From Clostridioides difficile ATCC 9689 = DSM 1296 (GTDB lineage: Bacteria; Bacillota; Clostridia; Peptostreptococcales; Peptostreptococcaceae), in the NCBI RefSeq assembly GCF_001077535.1, contig NZ_CP011968.1, positions 744,001 through 808,000 of the forward strand: a DNA stretch of 64,000 nt, written 5' to 3'. Position 1 is the first letter of the stretch; every line of letters begins with the position of its first letter. The translations under genes were made by a program, and so were the position numbers. Under the pieces are notes generated by a model. The model saw only the letters and a program-made list of their open reading frames with translations. It was not told the DNA's origin and did not search any database. Shown in pieces: positions 19,793 through 28,661 of the stretch.

Positions 19793-19818
19793 CTAAATTA
19801 TCTACTATAAAATTGGAA

Positions 19819-19922
19819 AATTAAAAACAAATAAAAGTTTGTTTTTAATTATTTAAAATCCAAATTTGATTATTTTTAAAGAAACTATGTTCTGTATAAA
19901 ACTAGAATGTGGTTTCTTTTTT
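19819..19922 (+). terminator. Two successive terminator-like hairpins
   Basis: First: a perfect 13-bp stem (aattaaaaacaaa at 19819-19831, tttgtttttaatt at 19838-19850). Second: aaagaaac at 19878-19885 pairs with gtttcttt near 19912-19919, followed by tttta. Together they end the 101-aa membrane protein transcript. Confidence 0.7.
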
Positions 19923-20005
19923 ATGTATAAAATATTTTTTAGCAAAAGTTAAAAGGTGTTTTATAATATAAAATAGTTAATTGTAGATGTTAATAAAAGA
20001 AAATT

Positions 20006-20125
20006 ATGTATATTTCAGATAAAGATAAGAGAGTATACTATATTTTAATTCTTTTTTCAATAAAGCTTATTGAAAAGAACTTTAACTTAGAAGAGTATCA
20101 CCAAATTGCAGATACAATATCATAA
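20006..20125 (+). CDS. Possible 39-aa ORF
   Basis: An ATG-to-TAA frame with an amphipathic middle (YYILILFSIKLIEKNF) and a helical end (LEEYHQIADTIS). The codon make-up looks protein-like, but there is no good ribosome binding site, so it may be a relic of a longer gene. No family recognised. Confidence 0.2.
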   Translation: MYISDKDKRVYYILILFSIKLIEKNFNLEEYHQIADTIS

Positions 20126-20199
20126 GCAGTTATTTATTGACAACCCTTTTTAATAAATATATCATTTGAAGTATACTGACGAAAAGGAGTTGAATAATA

Positions 20200-20889
20200 A
20201 TGGACATCTTATTGGTTGAAGATGATAAGAATATTCGAGAAATGGTATACGATTTTCTGATTAGTGAGAATTACTCTGTTAAAACTGCCATTGATGGAAA
20301 TACAGCTATTGAAATATTTAAAAATTATTCATTTGATATTATTTTACTGGACTTGATGTTACCAAAGTCTAGTGGTTTTGAAGTATTAAAATATATACGA
20401 AGTGTGAGTGTTGTTCCTGTTATTATTACTACTGCGAAAGATAGTGACACAGATAAAATGCTAGGGCTTAATCTTGGTGCAGATGATTATATTACAAAGC
20501 CTTTTTCAATCGTAGAATTGCTTGCAAGAATTAAAGCTAATATTAGACGTGCAACAGTGTACAGCAGTTCAAGAAACTCTCAAGATATGGTTATTCAGTA
20601 TAAAGATTTGATTATAAACATATCAAAATATGTAGTTTCAAAGAGTGGAATTGCCTTGAACTTAACACATACAGAATTTGAAATTGTTAAATTACTAGCG
20701 ACTAATCAAGGACGTGCTTTTTCAAAGGAACAATTATACAACGCTATTTGGAAAGAACCTTATTATGGAAATGAAAATGTGCTAAATACTCATATTAACA
20801 GGTTAAGAAATAAATTGTCTGATGGTATGGAAAAAAATAATTATATTAAAACTCTTTGGGGAATTGGCTACAAAATGGAGGAAGAATAA
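20200..20889 (+). CDS. OmpR/PhoB-type response regulator
   Basis: A 229-residue protein: a receiver domain (1-118) with the acidic pair EDD at the start, the phospho-acceptor Asp 51 in LLDLMLP, the conserved TTAKD switch region and Lys in TKPF; then a winged-helix effector domain (about 130-228) with LTHTEFEIVKLLATNQGRAF and NVLNTHINRLRNKL. It acts with the histidine kinase that starts in its stop codon (TAATG) and probably controls the downstream ABC exporter. AAAGGAG supports the start. Confidence 0.95.
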   Translation: MDILLVEDDKNIREMVYDFLISENYSVKTAIDGNTAIEIFKNYSFDIILLDLMLPKSSGFEVLKYIRSVSVVPVIITTAKDSDTDKMLGLNLGADDYITKPFSIVELLARIKANIRRATVYSSSRNSQDMVIQYKDLIINISKYVVSKSGIALNLTHTEFEIVKLLATNQGRAFSKEQLYNAIWKEPYYGNENVLNTHINRLRNKLSDGMEKNNYIKTLWGIGYKMEEE

Positions 20890-21806
20890 TGGAGTTATTT
20901 TTAGTTGTAATTTCTATTGTACTATTTGCTCTCTACTTAAAAGAACGAAATAAATCAAAGAAAATGGAAAGTGATTATAAGTATATCAATTCAAGACTTC
21001 GTGACATAACAAATGATGATGAAATTAATTATATTTTAGTACCATCTGATATTTCGATTGTAAAAGAAACGGCAGTAGATATAAATAAACTTCTTGAAAA
21101 GTTTTACAGTAGGCAAATTAATTATAATAGAAGTGAAAAAGCGATATTGCAAATATTTACAAACATATCACACGATTTACGAACTCCCATCACAGTATTA
21201 AAGGGTTATATTGAAATGCTATATCTTCAAAGTCAAAAAGAAGAATTATCTTCTTCAATGAGAGCAACTGTGGAAAAAATGCAAACAAATTCAAATGAGC
21301 TTGTTAATTCAATAAATAACCTGTTTAATATGGCAAAAATCCAATCTGGAGATATGATATTAAATCTTCAAAAATCCAATCTAACACAATTATGTCATGA
21401 GATTATTTTAGAGTTTTATGATTTGCTAGATAAAGAAAACTTTAATGTTGAAGTTAATATTGAAGATAGACCTATATATGCAAATGTTGACACAGAAGCA
21501 TTACAACGTATACTCAAAAATTTAATTGATAATGCTATAAAATATGGTTCAGATGGTAGATTTTTAGGGATTTCACTATATGAAAAGGAAAAACATGTTT
21601 TTATAGATATTGAGGATAAAGGTTCAGGTATTTCTGAAACTGAAAAAGAGCATATTTTCACAAGAGCTTATACTGCTGACAGAAAAAAAGGCAATGGTTT
21701 AGGTTTGGCTATTTCTCAAGGGCTTGCAAACTCTATGGGAGGTTCAATTTATGTAAATAGTAGACCTAATGTAAAAACAGTTTTTACAGTAAAATTGAAA
21801 AGTTAG
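20889..21806 (+). CDS. Sensor histidine kinase
   Basis: About 305 residues: one N-terminal membrane helix (2-18), a short linker, then HisKA with ISHDLRTP (phospho-His about 95), the N box NLIDNAIKYG, the G1 box DKGSGIS and G2 NGLGLAISQGLA. There is no extracellular sensor domain, which is the intramembrane-sensing layout of kinases that watch an ABC exporter and cell-envelope peptides (BceS-like in behaviour). The ATG at 20889 overlaps the regulator's stop; an in-frame ATG at 20856 lies inside the regulator and is unlikely. Confidence 0.93.
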   Translation: MELFLVVISIVLFALYLKERNKSKKMESDYKYINSRLRDITNDDEINYILVPSDISIVKETAVDINKLLEKFYSRQINYNRSEKAILQIFTNISHDLRTPITVLKGYIEMLYLQSQKEELSSSMRATVEKMQTNSNELVNSINNLFNMAKIQSGDMILNLQKSNLTQLCHEIILEFYDLLDKENFNVEVNIEDRPIYANVDTEALQRILKNLIDNAIKYGSDGRFLGISLYEKEKHVFIDIEDKGSGISETEKEHIFTRAYTADRKKGNGLGLAISQGLANSMGGSIYVNSRPNVKTVFTVKLKS

Positions 21807-21875
21807 AAAAAAGTTAGATTTAAAAGAGAGAAAAGATAATTTTATTTTGTATACTGTTTTTAGAAAGGAGGGAGT

Positions 21876-22805
21876 ATGATGAACTATATCATAGAGACCC
21901 ATCAATTAAAGAAAATATATAAAGATAAAGCTGTTGTTAATGCTGTTAATATTCATGTGAAAAAAGGAGAAATTTATGGATTTGTTGGACCAAACGGGGC
22001 AGGTAAAAGTACAGTAATGAAAATGTTGCTAAATCTTGTTAAGCTAAATTCTGGAGAAATAGTTATGTTCGGTAAGAAAGTGGCAGAAACTGATTTTGAA
22101 ATATTAAAAAAGATTGGTACTATTATTGAAAATCCTTATTTCTATGAGAATTTGACTGCTAAACAGAATCTTGATTTACACTGTGAATATATGGGTTATT
22201 ATAACAAAGAACATATATCAGAGGTATTGGAATGTGTCGGATTGTCAAAGCAATCAAACAAGAAAGTTTCAAAATATTCTTTAGGGATGAAACAACGTCT
22301 TGCAATAGCTAGAGCAATTCTTACTAAACCAGAATTATTGATTCTTGATGAACCTATAAATGCACTCGACCCAGAGGGGATAAGAGAAATGCGAGAATTA
22401 TTCCGTAAGTTAAATACAGATTATGGAATAACTATATTTATTTCTAGTCATATTCTTTCAGAGGTAGAACAAATTGCGGACACTATTGGAATTATTCAAG
22501 ATGGTAAACTTATTAAAGAAATTTCTATGTCAGATATACACAAATATCAAACAGATTATGTTGAAGTAGATGTAGATAATGTGGAACTTGCTGGATACTT
22601 GTTAGAAAAAGAATTTGGAATAAAAGACTTTAAAATTACTTCGGAAAGTTGTATTGAAATATATGATTTACGAAAAGATGTAAAAGAAATATCCAAAATA
22701 TTTATTCAAAATCAAATTGGTATAAATAGCATTGGACGTAAACAAAGTTCTTTAGAAGATTACTTCTTCCAAACTACAGGTACAGGAGGTAAAGAAACAC
22801 TATGA
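21876..22805 (+). CDS. ABC transporter ATPase, bacitracin/lantibiotic-exporter type
   Basis: A 309-residue ATPase with Walker A GPNGAGKST (38-46), the signature YSLGMKQRLAIARAIL, Walker B LLILDEP and the H-loop in FISSHILSEVEQIAD. The C-terminal ~90 residues are the extra domain seen in BcrA/MutF-type drug-export ATPases. It has a strong AAAGGAGGG site and lies 69 bp after the kinase, so it is probably in the same operon. Its stop overlaps the permease start (ATGA). The expected role is resistance to an antimicrobial peptide or membrane-active drug. Confidence 0.92.
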   Translation: MMNYIIETHQLKKIYKDKAVVNAVNIHVKKGEIYGFVGPNGAGKSTVMKMLLNLVKLNSGEIVMFGKKVAETDFEILKKIGTIIENPYFYENLTAKQNLDLHCEYMGYYNKEHISEVLECVGLSKQSNKKVSKYSLGMKQRLAIARAILTKPELLILDEPINALDPEGIREMRELFRKLNTDYGITIFISSHILSEVEQIADTIGIIQDGKLIKEISMSDIHKYQTDYVEVDVDNVELAGYLLEKEFGIKDFKITSESCIEIYDLRKDVKEISKIFIQNQIGINSIGRKQSSLEDYFFQTTGTGGKETL

Positions 22806-23482
22806 TACATTTAATGAAACTAGAGCTAAAAAAAGTTGGGCTAAAAAGATATTTTTTATTTTCAATGCTGGGGATTTTCTTATGTATGTTTTTTGTCTTT
22901 ACTGGATTGAATGATAAATCTACTTCAATATATGATTATGATGTTACATTTAGGACAATCAGTTTATTTTTCTGTTTTTACTATATTATATTATTTGCTG
23001 TGTTGAATGTGGCATATATAATAAATGAATATACAAATAAAACAATCTTGATTTTATTCTCTTATCCACTTGACCGTAAAAAACTTATTTTATCAAAGTT
23101 ACTTTTGATTACGACTCTTATGATATCATCAATGATAGTTGGATATATCTGTTGTTTTACATTCGTTGTTGTGTTGGATAAGTATTTTAATTTAGTTATT
23201 GGAGATTTTCATATTTCAATTTTATCTTATTGGATACCAGGAGCAATTAAAAGTATTATTGTATTTTGCTCATTAGGTATATGGACATTAGTTGTTGGAA
23301 TGATAAGAAAATCAATACCTGTTACCCTTGTCAGTTCAATTATTTTTATCAATTTAAGACAATTTATTTTAGCTGGTACAAATACAACTCAAGACAGTTT
23401 GATTTCTGTTTTTATTATAGTTGGTATAACTGTGATTGGTATATATTATATACTAAATCATAAAGTTACTGAAATTGACTAG
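22802..23482 (+). CDS. ABC-2 type permease of the peptide/lantibiotic exporter
   Basis: A 226-residue protein with six membrane helices in the ABC-2 layout (MKLELKKV start, segments near 20-38, 58-80, 100-125, 138-160, 165-185 and 195-215). The start codon lies within the ATPase stop (ATGA overlap), so the two are translationally coupled. With the two-component system it forms a sensor-plus-exporter module. Confidence 0.88.
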   Translation: MIHLMKLELKKVGLKRYFLFSMLGIFLCMFFVFTGLNDKSTSIYDYDVTFRTISLFFCFYYIILFAVLNVAYIINEYTNKTILILFSYPLDRKKLILSKLLLITTLMISSMIVGYICCFTFVVVLDKYFNLVIGDFHISILSYWIPGAIKSIIVFCSLGIWTLVVGMIRKSIPVTLVSSIIFINLRQFILAGTNTTQDSLISVFIIVGITVIGIYYILNHKVTEID

Positions 23483-23549
23483 ATACTGTGGCTAGGAAGG
23501 TAGTTATTAATTGTATCTTCTTGGGATAATAATGATTTGCTATTATATC

Positions 23550-23606
23550 AGCTATTATTAATATTATTAGAGTTTTAATAATATTAATAATAGCTATATA
23601 TTTTTT
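23550..23606 (+). terminator. Strong terminator of the two-component/ABC operon
   Basis: Perfect 20-bp stem (agctattattaatattatta at 23550-23569 with its complement at 23576-23595), a 6-nt loop and an atattttttc tail. The stretch 23607-23926 holds no gene that I can see. Confidence 0.85.
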
Positions 23607-23926
23607 CTTCTTATTTATAAATTTAATGATTTATAGTCATAAAATGAACTCTAAGAAGAGATAAAAATACGTTTTATATGTTTTTAGATTAATATAAAAT
23701 ATCACAATGAAATGTTGTACAAAGTGATATATAATAATTATATGAACTATAAAATTGACTAAACTTATTGACTAATAAATTAGATGAAAAGTTGAGACTT
23801 ACTGAAAATAAATACAATGAAATATATACTACAAGTATTAAATTAAATCTGAACTTTACATACTATTAGAATAAGTATTATAAGATTATAATGATTTAAA
23901 AATATTAAAATAATTGAGATGATAAC

Positions 23927-24628
23927 ATGAACAATTCCTTTTTAGATAAATTGATTGAGACAAAAGAACTTAAAAATTCACTTTATAATGTGTTAAAACA
24001 CAATTTTCTTTATCATTCTAATAAGATAGAGGGCAGTACTTTTACTACTGAAGCATTAGCACTTTTACTCGATAAGAATGTTGTTACAGGAAAACATACT
24101 TTAGATGATGTACAAGAAACTGTTAATTCTAGTTATGTATTTGATACAATAATTGACTCACTGAAAGAGAAAATAACACATAATTTCTTAAGGAATCTAC
24201 ATTCAAGTTTAATCTTCAATACAACCCTAAATTCCAGGGGGATGTCTGGTATATATAAAACTATACCCAATATGATACTAGGAACTGATGTAAGCATAGC
24301 ACAACCATTTGAAGTTGAGCCAAAGCTTGATGAATTAATTGAATGGTACTATAGTCAGAGTGAAGTATCTATTAAAGTTATAGCTGAATTTCATTATAGA
24401 TTTGAATTGATACATCCATTTCAAGATGGTAATGGGCGCATAGGTAGATTTGTTATGCTAAAACAGATGTTAGAAAATAATCTTCCTATAAAAATTGTAT
24501 CTTGGGATAGTGAGGACTTGTATAGAAACTCCTTAAATTCTTGTAGTTTAGGTAATTATGTCCCTTTAATCGAATATTTATCAAGTTTAGAAGATTTTAG
24601 AGAAGTATATAAAATGTTATGGAAATAA
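23927..24628 (+). CDS. Fic-domain protein
   Basis: A 233-residue protein with the Fic catalytic motif HPFQDGNGRIGR (His about 163), which in active members transfers AMP from ATP to a target hydroxyl. An N-terminal motif resembling the inhibitory helix (S/T)xxxE(G/N), here HSNKIEGSTFT (about 28-38), suggests self-inhibition as in class II/III Fic proteins. There is no Doc-type antitoxin beside it and no C-terminal DNA-binding domain. The target is unknown. Confidence 0.88.
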   Translation: MNNSFLDKLIETKELKNSLYNVLKHNFLYHSNKIEGSTFTTEALALLLDKNVVTGKHTLDDVQETVNSSYVFDTIIDSLKEKITHNFLRNLHSSLIFNTTLNSRGMSGIYKTIPNMILGTDVSIAQPFEVEPKLDELIEWYYSQSEVSIKVIAEFHYRFELIHPFQDGNGRIGRFVMLKQMLENNLPIKIVSWDSEDLYRNSLNSCSLGNYVPLIEYLSSLEDFREVYKMLWK

Positions 24629-24713
24629 TTGTTTGCAGCAAAAAAAAGTTTTTATATAAATATATTTTTATCTATGCTATTTAACGCTGATTTCTTAGTT
24701 ATTCTTAGCTTGG

Positions 24714-24755
24714 ACTATATCCACTATTTTAACTATATAAAATAGTGGATATAGT
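24714..24755. terminator. Perfect 18-bp inverted repeat after the Fic gene
   Basis: actatatccactatttta (24714-24731) and its exact complement at 24738-24755 flank a 6-nt loop. The downstream tract ttaactatctctttat is only weakly T-rich, so it may be a terminator or a protein-binding/RNA-stability element. It lies about 85 bp past the Fic stop. Confidence 0.6.
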
Positions 24756-24985
24756 TTAACTATCTCTTTATAACTATTCTTATGTATCTTAGTTGTTTCT
24801 TAATATGGGGACAGTTCATAAAACTAAAAGTGATTTTTAATTTTATCATTTATAATTTACCATTACATCAGAAAAATACTTATCATTAGAATTTTCATAA
24901 AAGGTACCTATTTTTTTCAATTAACTAAATCAATTCTATTAGTCTTAATCTTTCATATTTCAAATTGATAATATAAGAAAATAAA

Positions 24986-25012
24986 AAATAAAAAATTTTA
25001 AATTTTTTATTT
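24986..25012. promoter_or_regulatory. AT-only palindrome, possible operator
   Basis: aaataaaaaattt (24986-24998) and aaattttttattt (25000-25012) form a perfect dyad about one base. The same aaattttttattt core recurs twice just before the peptidase operon (26528-26580). The FCD-GntR regulator gene lies between the two sites. Confidence 0.35.
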
Positions 25013-25084
25013 ATTGCGAAAAAAATAAAAAGGTGCTATACTTTTTGTAACATATTATTCAAATTATTAAGAGATAGTAAACAT

Positions 25085-25510
25085 TTATAGTTTAATTTGT
25101 AGTACACTAGCATGATTTGCAGAACAATGAATTAATCTATAGTATAATAGTTTAATTTAAAGTACAACGATTTAATCTATAGTACAATAACTTGATTTGA
25201 AGTACAACGATTTAATCTATAGTACAATAACTTGATTTGCAATACAATGAATTAATCTATGGTATAATAGTTTAATTTGAAGTACAATGAATTAATCTAT
25301 AGTATAATAGTTTAATTTGAAGTACAACGATTTAATCTATAGTATAATAGTTTAATTTGAAGTACAATGGTTTAATCTATAGTATAATAGTTTAATTTGA
25401 AGTACAACGATTTAATCTATAGTACAATAACTTGATTTGCAATACAATGAATTAATCTATAGTATAAGAGCATGATTTACAGTACAATAATTTAAATTGT
25501 AGTACAAAAG
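25085..25510. repeat. Tandem array, 40-bp unit (two 20-bp halves), about 10 copies
   Basis: agtacaacgatttaatctat alternates with agtataatagtttaatttga, giving a 40-bp dimer repeated about ten times with few changes. It is noncoding, between the Fic gene and the GntR regulator. Confidence 0.9.
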
Positions 25511-25612
25511 TACTATCAAATAAGAATTTCTACTTTAAAAATATTACTAAAAGTAATTAAAGTCCAGTAATTCAATATAATATGGCAAAAGAATAGAAAT
25601 AAGGTGAGAGTA

Positions 25613-26263
25613 GTGAAAGTAAAGTCAAATTTAGATGAAATTTTATATCATAAGATTATTGAAAGTCTTATTCGTGGTGAATACTCTGTAGGTCAAAAAA
25701 TATTACTAAATGACCTTTGTGAAAAATTTGAAGTAAGCAGAACACCAGTTGTACAAGCAGTAAAAATGCTAAATAAAGATGGAGTGCTTACTATTATGAC
25801 AAATGGTAAAGTGTACGTACCAGAGTATGAATATGATATGGTAAAACAAGTTTGTGAAACGAGAACACTGATTGAAACATATGCTTTAGAAAAAATGATG
25901 CAAGAAGAGGAAGAGGTTTTTCAACAAAAGCTAGATGTAATAAAAAGATACTCTGATAAATGCGAGGAGTACTATCGTCAAGAAAAATCTGTAGAACTTG
26001 CACTAGCAGATTTGGAATTACATAAAGCCATTGTAGAAGGGGCAAATAATGAGATTTTAAATGATGTATATGTTGGTATACAAGGAAGATTTATAGTAGT
26101 GAACTATTTAATTCGACCATTAAAAAATCGTAATTATGAAGGAACAGTACAAGACCATTTTGAAATATTAAAATTCATTGAAGACAGAGATACAAAAAAA
26201 GCAGTAGATAAACTAAGAAATCATATTCAAGGAACTATTAAAAGATTCTGTGAAGATGAATAA
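25613..26263 (+). CDS. GntR-family regulator with FCD domain
   Basis: About 216 residues: an N-terminal winged helix (LYHKIIESLIRGEYSVGQKI, LNDLCEKFEVSRTPVVQAVKML) and an all-helical C-terminal FCD ligand domain (about 80-205, with ETRTLIETYALEKM, DLELHKAIVEGANNEIL and QDHFEILKFIEDRD; the metal-binding His/Asp pattern is largely present). FCD regulators respond to small organic acids or amino acids. The GTG at 25604 lies within the ribosome binding region AAGGTGAGAG; the GTG at 25613 is the likelier start. It precedes the peptidase/transporter operon, its probable target. Confidence 0.88.
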   Translation: MKVKSNLDEILYHKIIESLIRGEYSVGQKILLNDLCEKFEVSRTPVVQAVKMLNKDGVLTIMTNGKVYVPEYEYDMVKQVCETRTLIETYALEKMMQEEEEVFQQKLDVIKRYSDKCEEYYRQEKSVELALADLELHKAIVEGANNEILNDVYVGIQGRFIVVNYLIRPLKNRNYEGTVQDHFEILKFIEDRDTKKAVDKLRNHIQGTIKRFCEDE

Positions 26264-26319
26264 TAAGTTTTGAAGTTACTATATATACTTATCTATTAAG
26301 TTGCTAAATGTAGTCTAAG

Positions 26320-26470
26320 TATAATCTAATTATAGTTTAAACATAATCTAAATATAATCTAATAAATATAATCTAAATATAGTGTAAATAAGTCTAAGTA
26401 TGAATTAAATATAGATTAAGTATGGACTAAGTATAGATTAAGTATGAATTAAGCATGGATTAAATATACT
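26320..26470. repeat. Short degenerate repeats
   Basis: Irregular copies of taagtatagat/taaatataatc units of about 11-21 bp fill this stretch after the GntR gene. It is noncoding. Confidence 0.6.
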
Positions 26471-26490
26471 TTAAATTACAAATATTACAA

Positions 26491-26508
26491 GGAAGCCAGA
26501 AGGCTTCC
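26491..26508. other. GC-richer hairpin ggaagcc/ggcttcc
   Basis: A perfect 7-bp stem (26491-26497 with 26502-26508) with a 4-nt loop, much more GC-rich than its surroundings. It has an A run on the right and so would act as a terminator mainly if read on the minus strand, although it may also end the GntR transcript weakly. Confidence 0.4.
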
Positions 26509-26527
26509 TAAAAAAATAACCTTTATA

Positions 26528-26580
26528 AAATTTTTTATTTTAAATTTAAAATTTTTTATTTTAAATTTAAAATAAAAAAT
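26528..26580. promoter_or_regulatory. Direct repeat and 30-bp perfect palindrome at the start of the peptidase operon
   Basis: A 21-bp unit with the core aaattttttattttaaattt occurs at 26528 and 26549. The second copy is part of a perfect 30-bp palindrome (26551-26580) of only A and T, running up to the putative ATG at 26579. It is a candidate operator for the adjacent GntR-type regulator, which binds DNA as a dimer. Confidence 0.5.
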
Positions 26581-28645
26581 GAAAGAGGTGGTAGGGAGTT
26601 TGAAAAAAATTACTAAAGAAAGGATAGAAAATACTATGAAAAAGCTATTTACGAGTGAAACATTTTTGGAATATCAATTTATAAGTGATTGCCAAATATC
26701 ACCAAATGGAGGATATACAGCATTTATTGTAAAAAAAGCTGATATCAAAGAGAATGGTTACACAAGCCAAGTTTATATATTAAACAATAAAACTGGCGAA
26801 TTAAAACAAATAACGTCTATAAACTCTGTTGGAGCATATGCCTGGGAAGATGAAAATACTATCTTGTTCCCTGCTTTGCGAAATGAAAAAGTAAAAGATG
26901 CTGTCAAAAACGGTAAGCAATGCATGAGTTACTATGCTTTATCTTTAAATGGTGGAGAAGCAGAAGAACTTTTTAGACTCCCTATCAAAGGTGGTAAATT
27001 GAATCCTATAGGAAAAGGTTTGTATGCAGTTGTTGATTCTTATGACAATGACCGACCTATTGTAGAGGGATTGCCAGAAGAAGAACAACAGAAAAAAATA
27101 AATGCTTATAACAAAAGACATTATGAACATTTCAAAGAAATTCCTTATGCTGTCAATGGGGAGGGATATATTAGCAGAAAAAGAAAACGCCTATATGTAT
27201 ACGACAGTAATATAAATGAGTTGAAGGCAATTACAGCACCTATGTTTAATGTTGTAGGTATGAAAATAAGTGATGGAAAAATCTTATATATAGGGCAAGA
27301 GTTTAAAGATGTAAAAGGTTTGAAAAATGGGGTCTATGTATTTGATACAAACACAAACACAAATGTCTGTATATTAGAAAAAGATAAGTATATTATAAAA
27401 GGTTTTGAATTATATCAAAATCAAGTGATACTAAACCTAACTGATGCTTTATCTTATGGAAATGGAGAAAATGGAGATTTTTATACTATTGATATTGATA
27501 CGAAAGAAATGAAACTTCTTTCAGGGCATCAACATCATTGTATTGGAAATACAGTAACATCTGATGTTAAAATGGGTGCTGGTCAGACAACAAAGGTAGA
27601 TGGAGAATATATTTATTACACTTCTACAGTAGATATGGACTGCATTATTGAAAGAATACATATTCCAACAGGAAAACAGGAAAAAGTAACACAGACAGGT
27701 TCAGTTGATTTTATAGATGTAAAAGATGGCAATATTGTATGTGTGGGTTGTTTAGGAAATGGATTACCAGAAGTTTATACAGTAGAGAATGGAACATTGT
27801 GTAAGAAAACACATTTAAATGACCATATTTTAGAGGAATATAAAATTTCTGTGCCAGAATACATAGAGTCAAAAGGAAGTTCTAAATGGGAAATACAAGG
27901 ATACGTATATAAACCAGTAGATTATGAGGTGGGGAAAAAATATCCAGCTGTATTGGCGATTCATGGAGGACCAAGATTGACATATGGACCATATTTTATG
28001 AATGAGATACAGGTATTTACAAGTGCAGGTTACTTTGTATTCTTCTGTAACCCAAGGGGGTCTGAAGGTCGTGGCAATGCTTTTGCAGATATTAGGAAAC
28101 AGTTTGGAGATATTGATTATATAGATTTTATGGAATTTACAGATACTGTACTTGAAAAATATACAGACATTGATAAAACAAAATTGGCTGTTGAAGGTGG
28201 AAGTTATGGTGGATTTATGACGAATTGGATAATTGGTCATACAAACCGTTTTGCTGTTGCTTGTGCTCAGCGTTCTATTGCAAACTGGAGTGGCATGGAG
28301 GGTACAACAGATATTGGTTATTATTTCTGCAAAGGACAAACAGGTGCTTCTCATATGGAAAACCACGAGCTTCAATGGAAACAGTCACCTCTTGCTTATG
28401 CTGATAAATGTGTTACACCGACTTTATTTTTACATGGTGAAAAAGACTATAGATGCTATATGCAAGAAGCATTCCAGATGTTTTCAGCATTGAAAATTCA
28501 TGGGTGTCCTACAAAACTTTGTCTATTTGAAGGAGAAAACCATGAACTGTCTCGTTCTGGTAGACCAAAACAAAAGCTACAAAGATTAGTTGAAATGCTA
28601 GATTGGTTTTCGGTATATATAAAAAAAGATAACATAGGACAGTAG
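26579..28645 (+). CDS. S9 family prolyl-oligopeptidase-type peptidase (first paralog)
   Basis: 688 residues: an N-terminal beta-propeller (about 25-400, WD/PD40-like blades such as PNGGYTAFIVKKAD) and a C-terminal alpha/beta hydrolase (about 430-680) with GGSYGGFMTNW (Ser 542), HGEKDYRC (Asp 623) and GENHEL (His 655). This is the acylaminoacyl/dipeptidyl-peptidase branch, which cleaves short peptides in the cytoplasm; there is no signal peptide. The start is uncertain: ATG 26579 lacks a ribosome binding site, TTG 26600 follows AGGTGG/AGGGA, and ATG 26636 follows AAAGGAT. It is followed 16 bp later by a paralog, in an operon. Confidence 0.9.
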   Translation: MKEVVGSLKKITKERIENTMKKLFTSETFLEYQFISDCQISPNGGYTAFIVKKADIKENGYTSQVYILNNKTGELKQITSINSVGAYAWEDENTILFPALRNEKVKDAVKNGKQCMSYYALSLNGGEAEELFRLPIKGGKLNPIGKGLYAVVDSYDNDRPIVEGLPEEEQQKKINAYNKRHYEHFKEIPYAVNGEGYISRKRKRLYVYDSNINELKAITAPMFNVVGMKISDGKILYIGQEFKDVKGLKNGVYVFDTNTNTNVCILEKDKYIIKGFELYQNQVILNLTDALSYGNGENGDFYTIDIDTKEMKLLSGHQHHCIGNTVTSDVKMGAGQTTKVDGEYIYYTSTVDMDCIIERIHIPTGKQEKVTQTGSVDFIDVKDGNIVCVGCLGNGLPEVYTVENGTLCKKTHLNDHILEEYKISVPEYIESKGSSKWEIQGYVYKPVDYEVGKKYPAVLAIHGGPRLTYGPYFMNEIQVFTSAGYFVFFCNPRGSEGRGNAFADIRKQFGDIDYIDFMEFTDTVLEKYTDIDKTKLAVEGGSYGGFMTNWIIGHTNRFAVACAQRSIANWSGMEGTTDIGYYFCKGQTGASHMENHELQWKQSPLAYADKCVTPTLFLHGEKDYRCYMQEAFQMFSALKIHGCPTKLCLFEGENHELSRSGRPKQKLQRLVEMLDWFSVYIKKDNIGQ

Positions 28646-28661
28646 AAAGGAGAATATAAAA

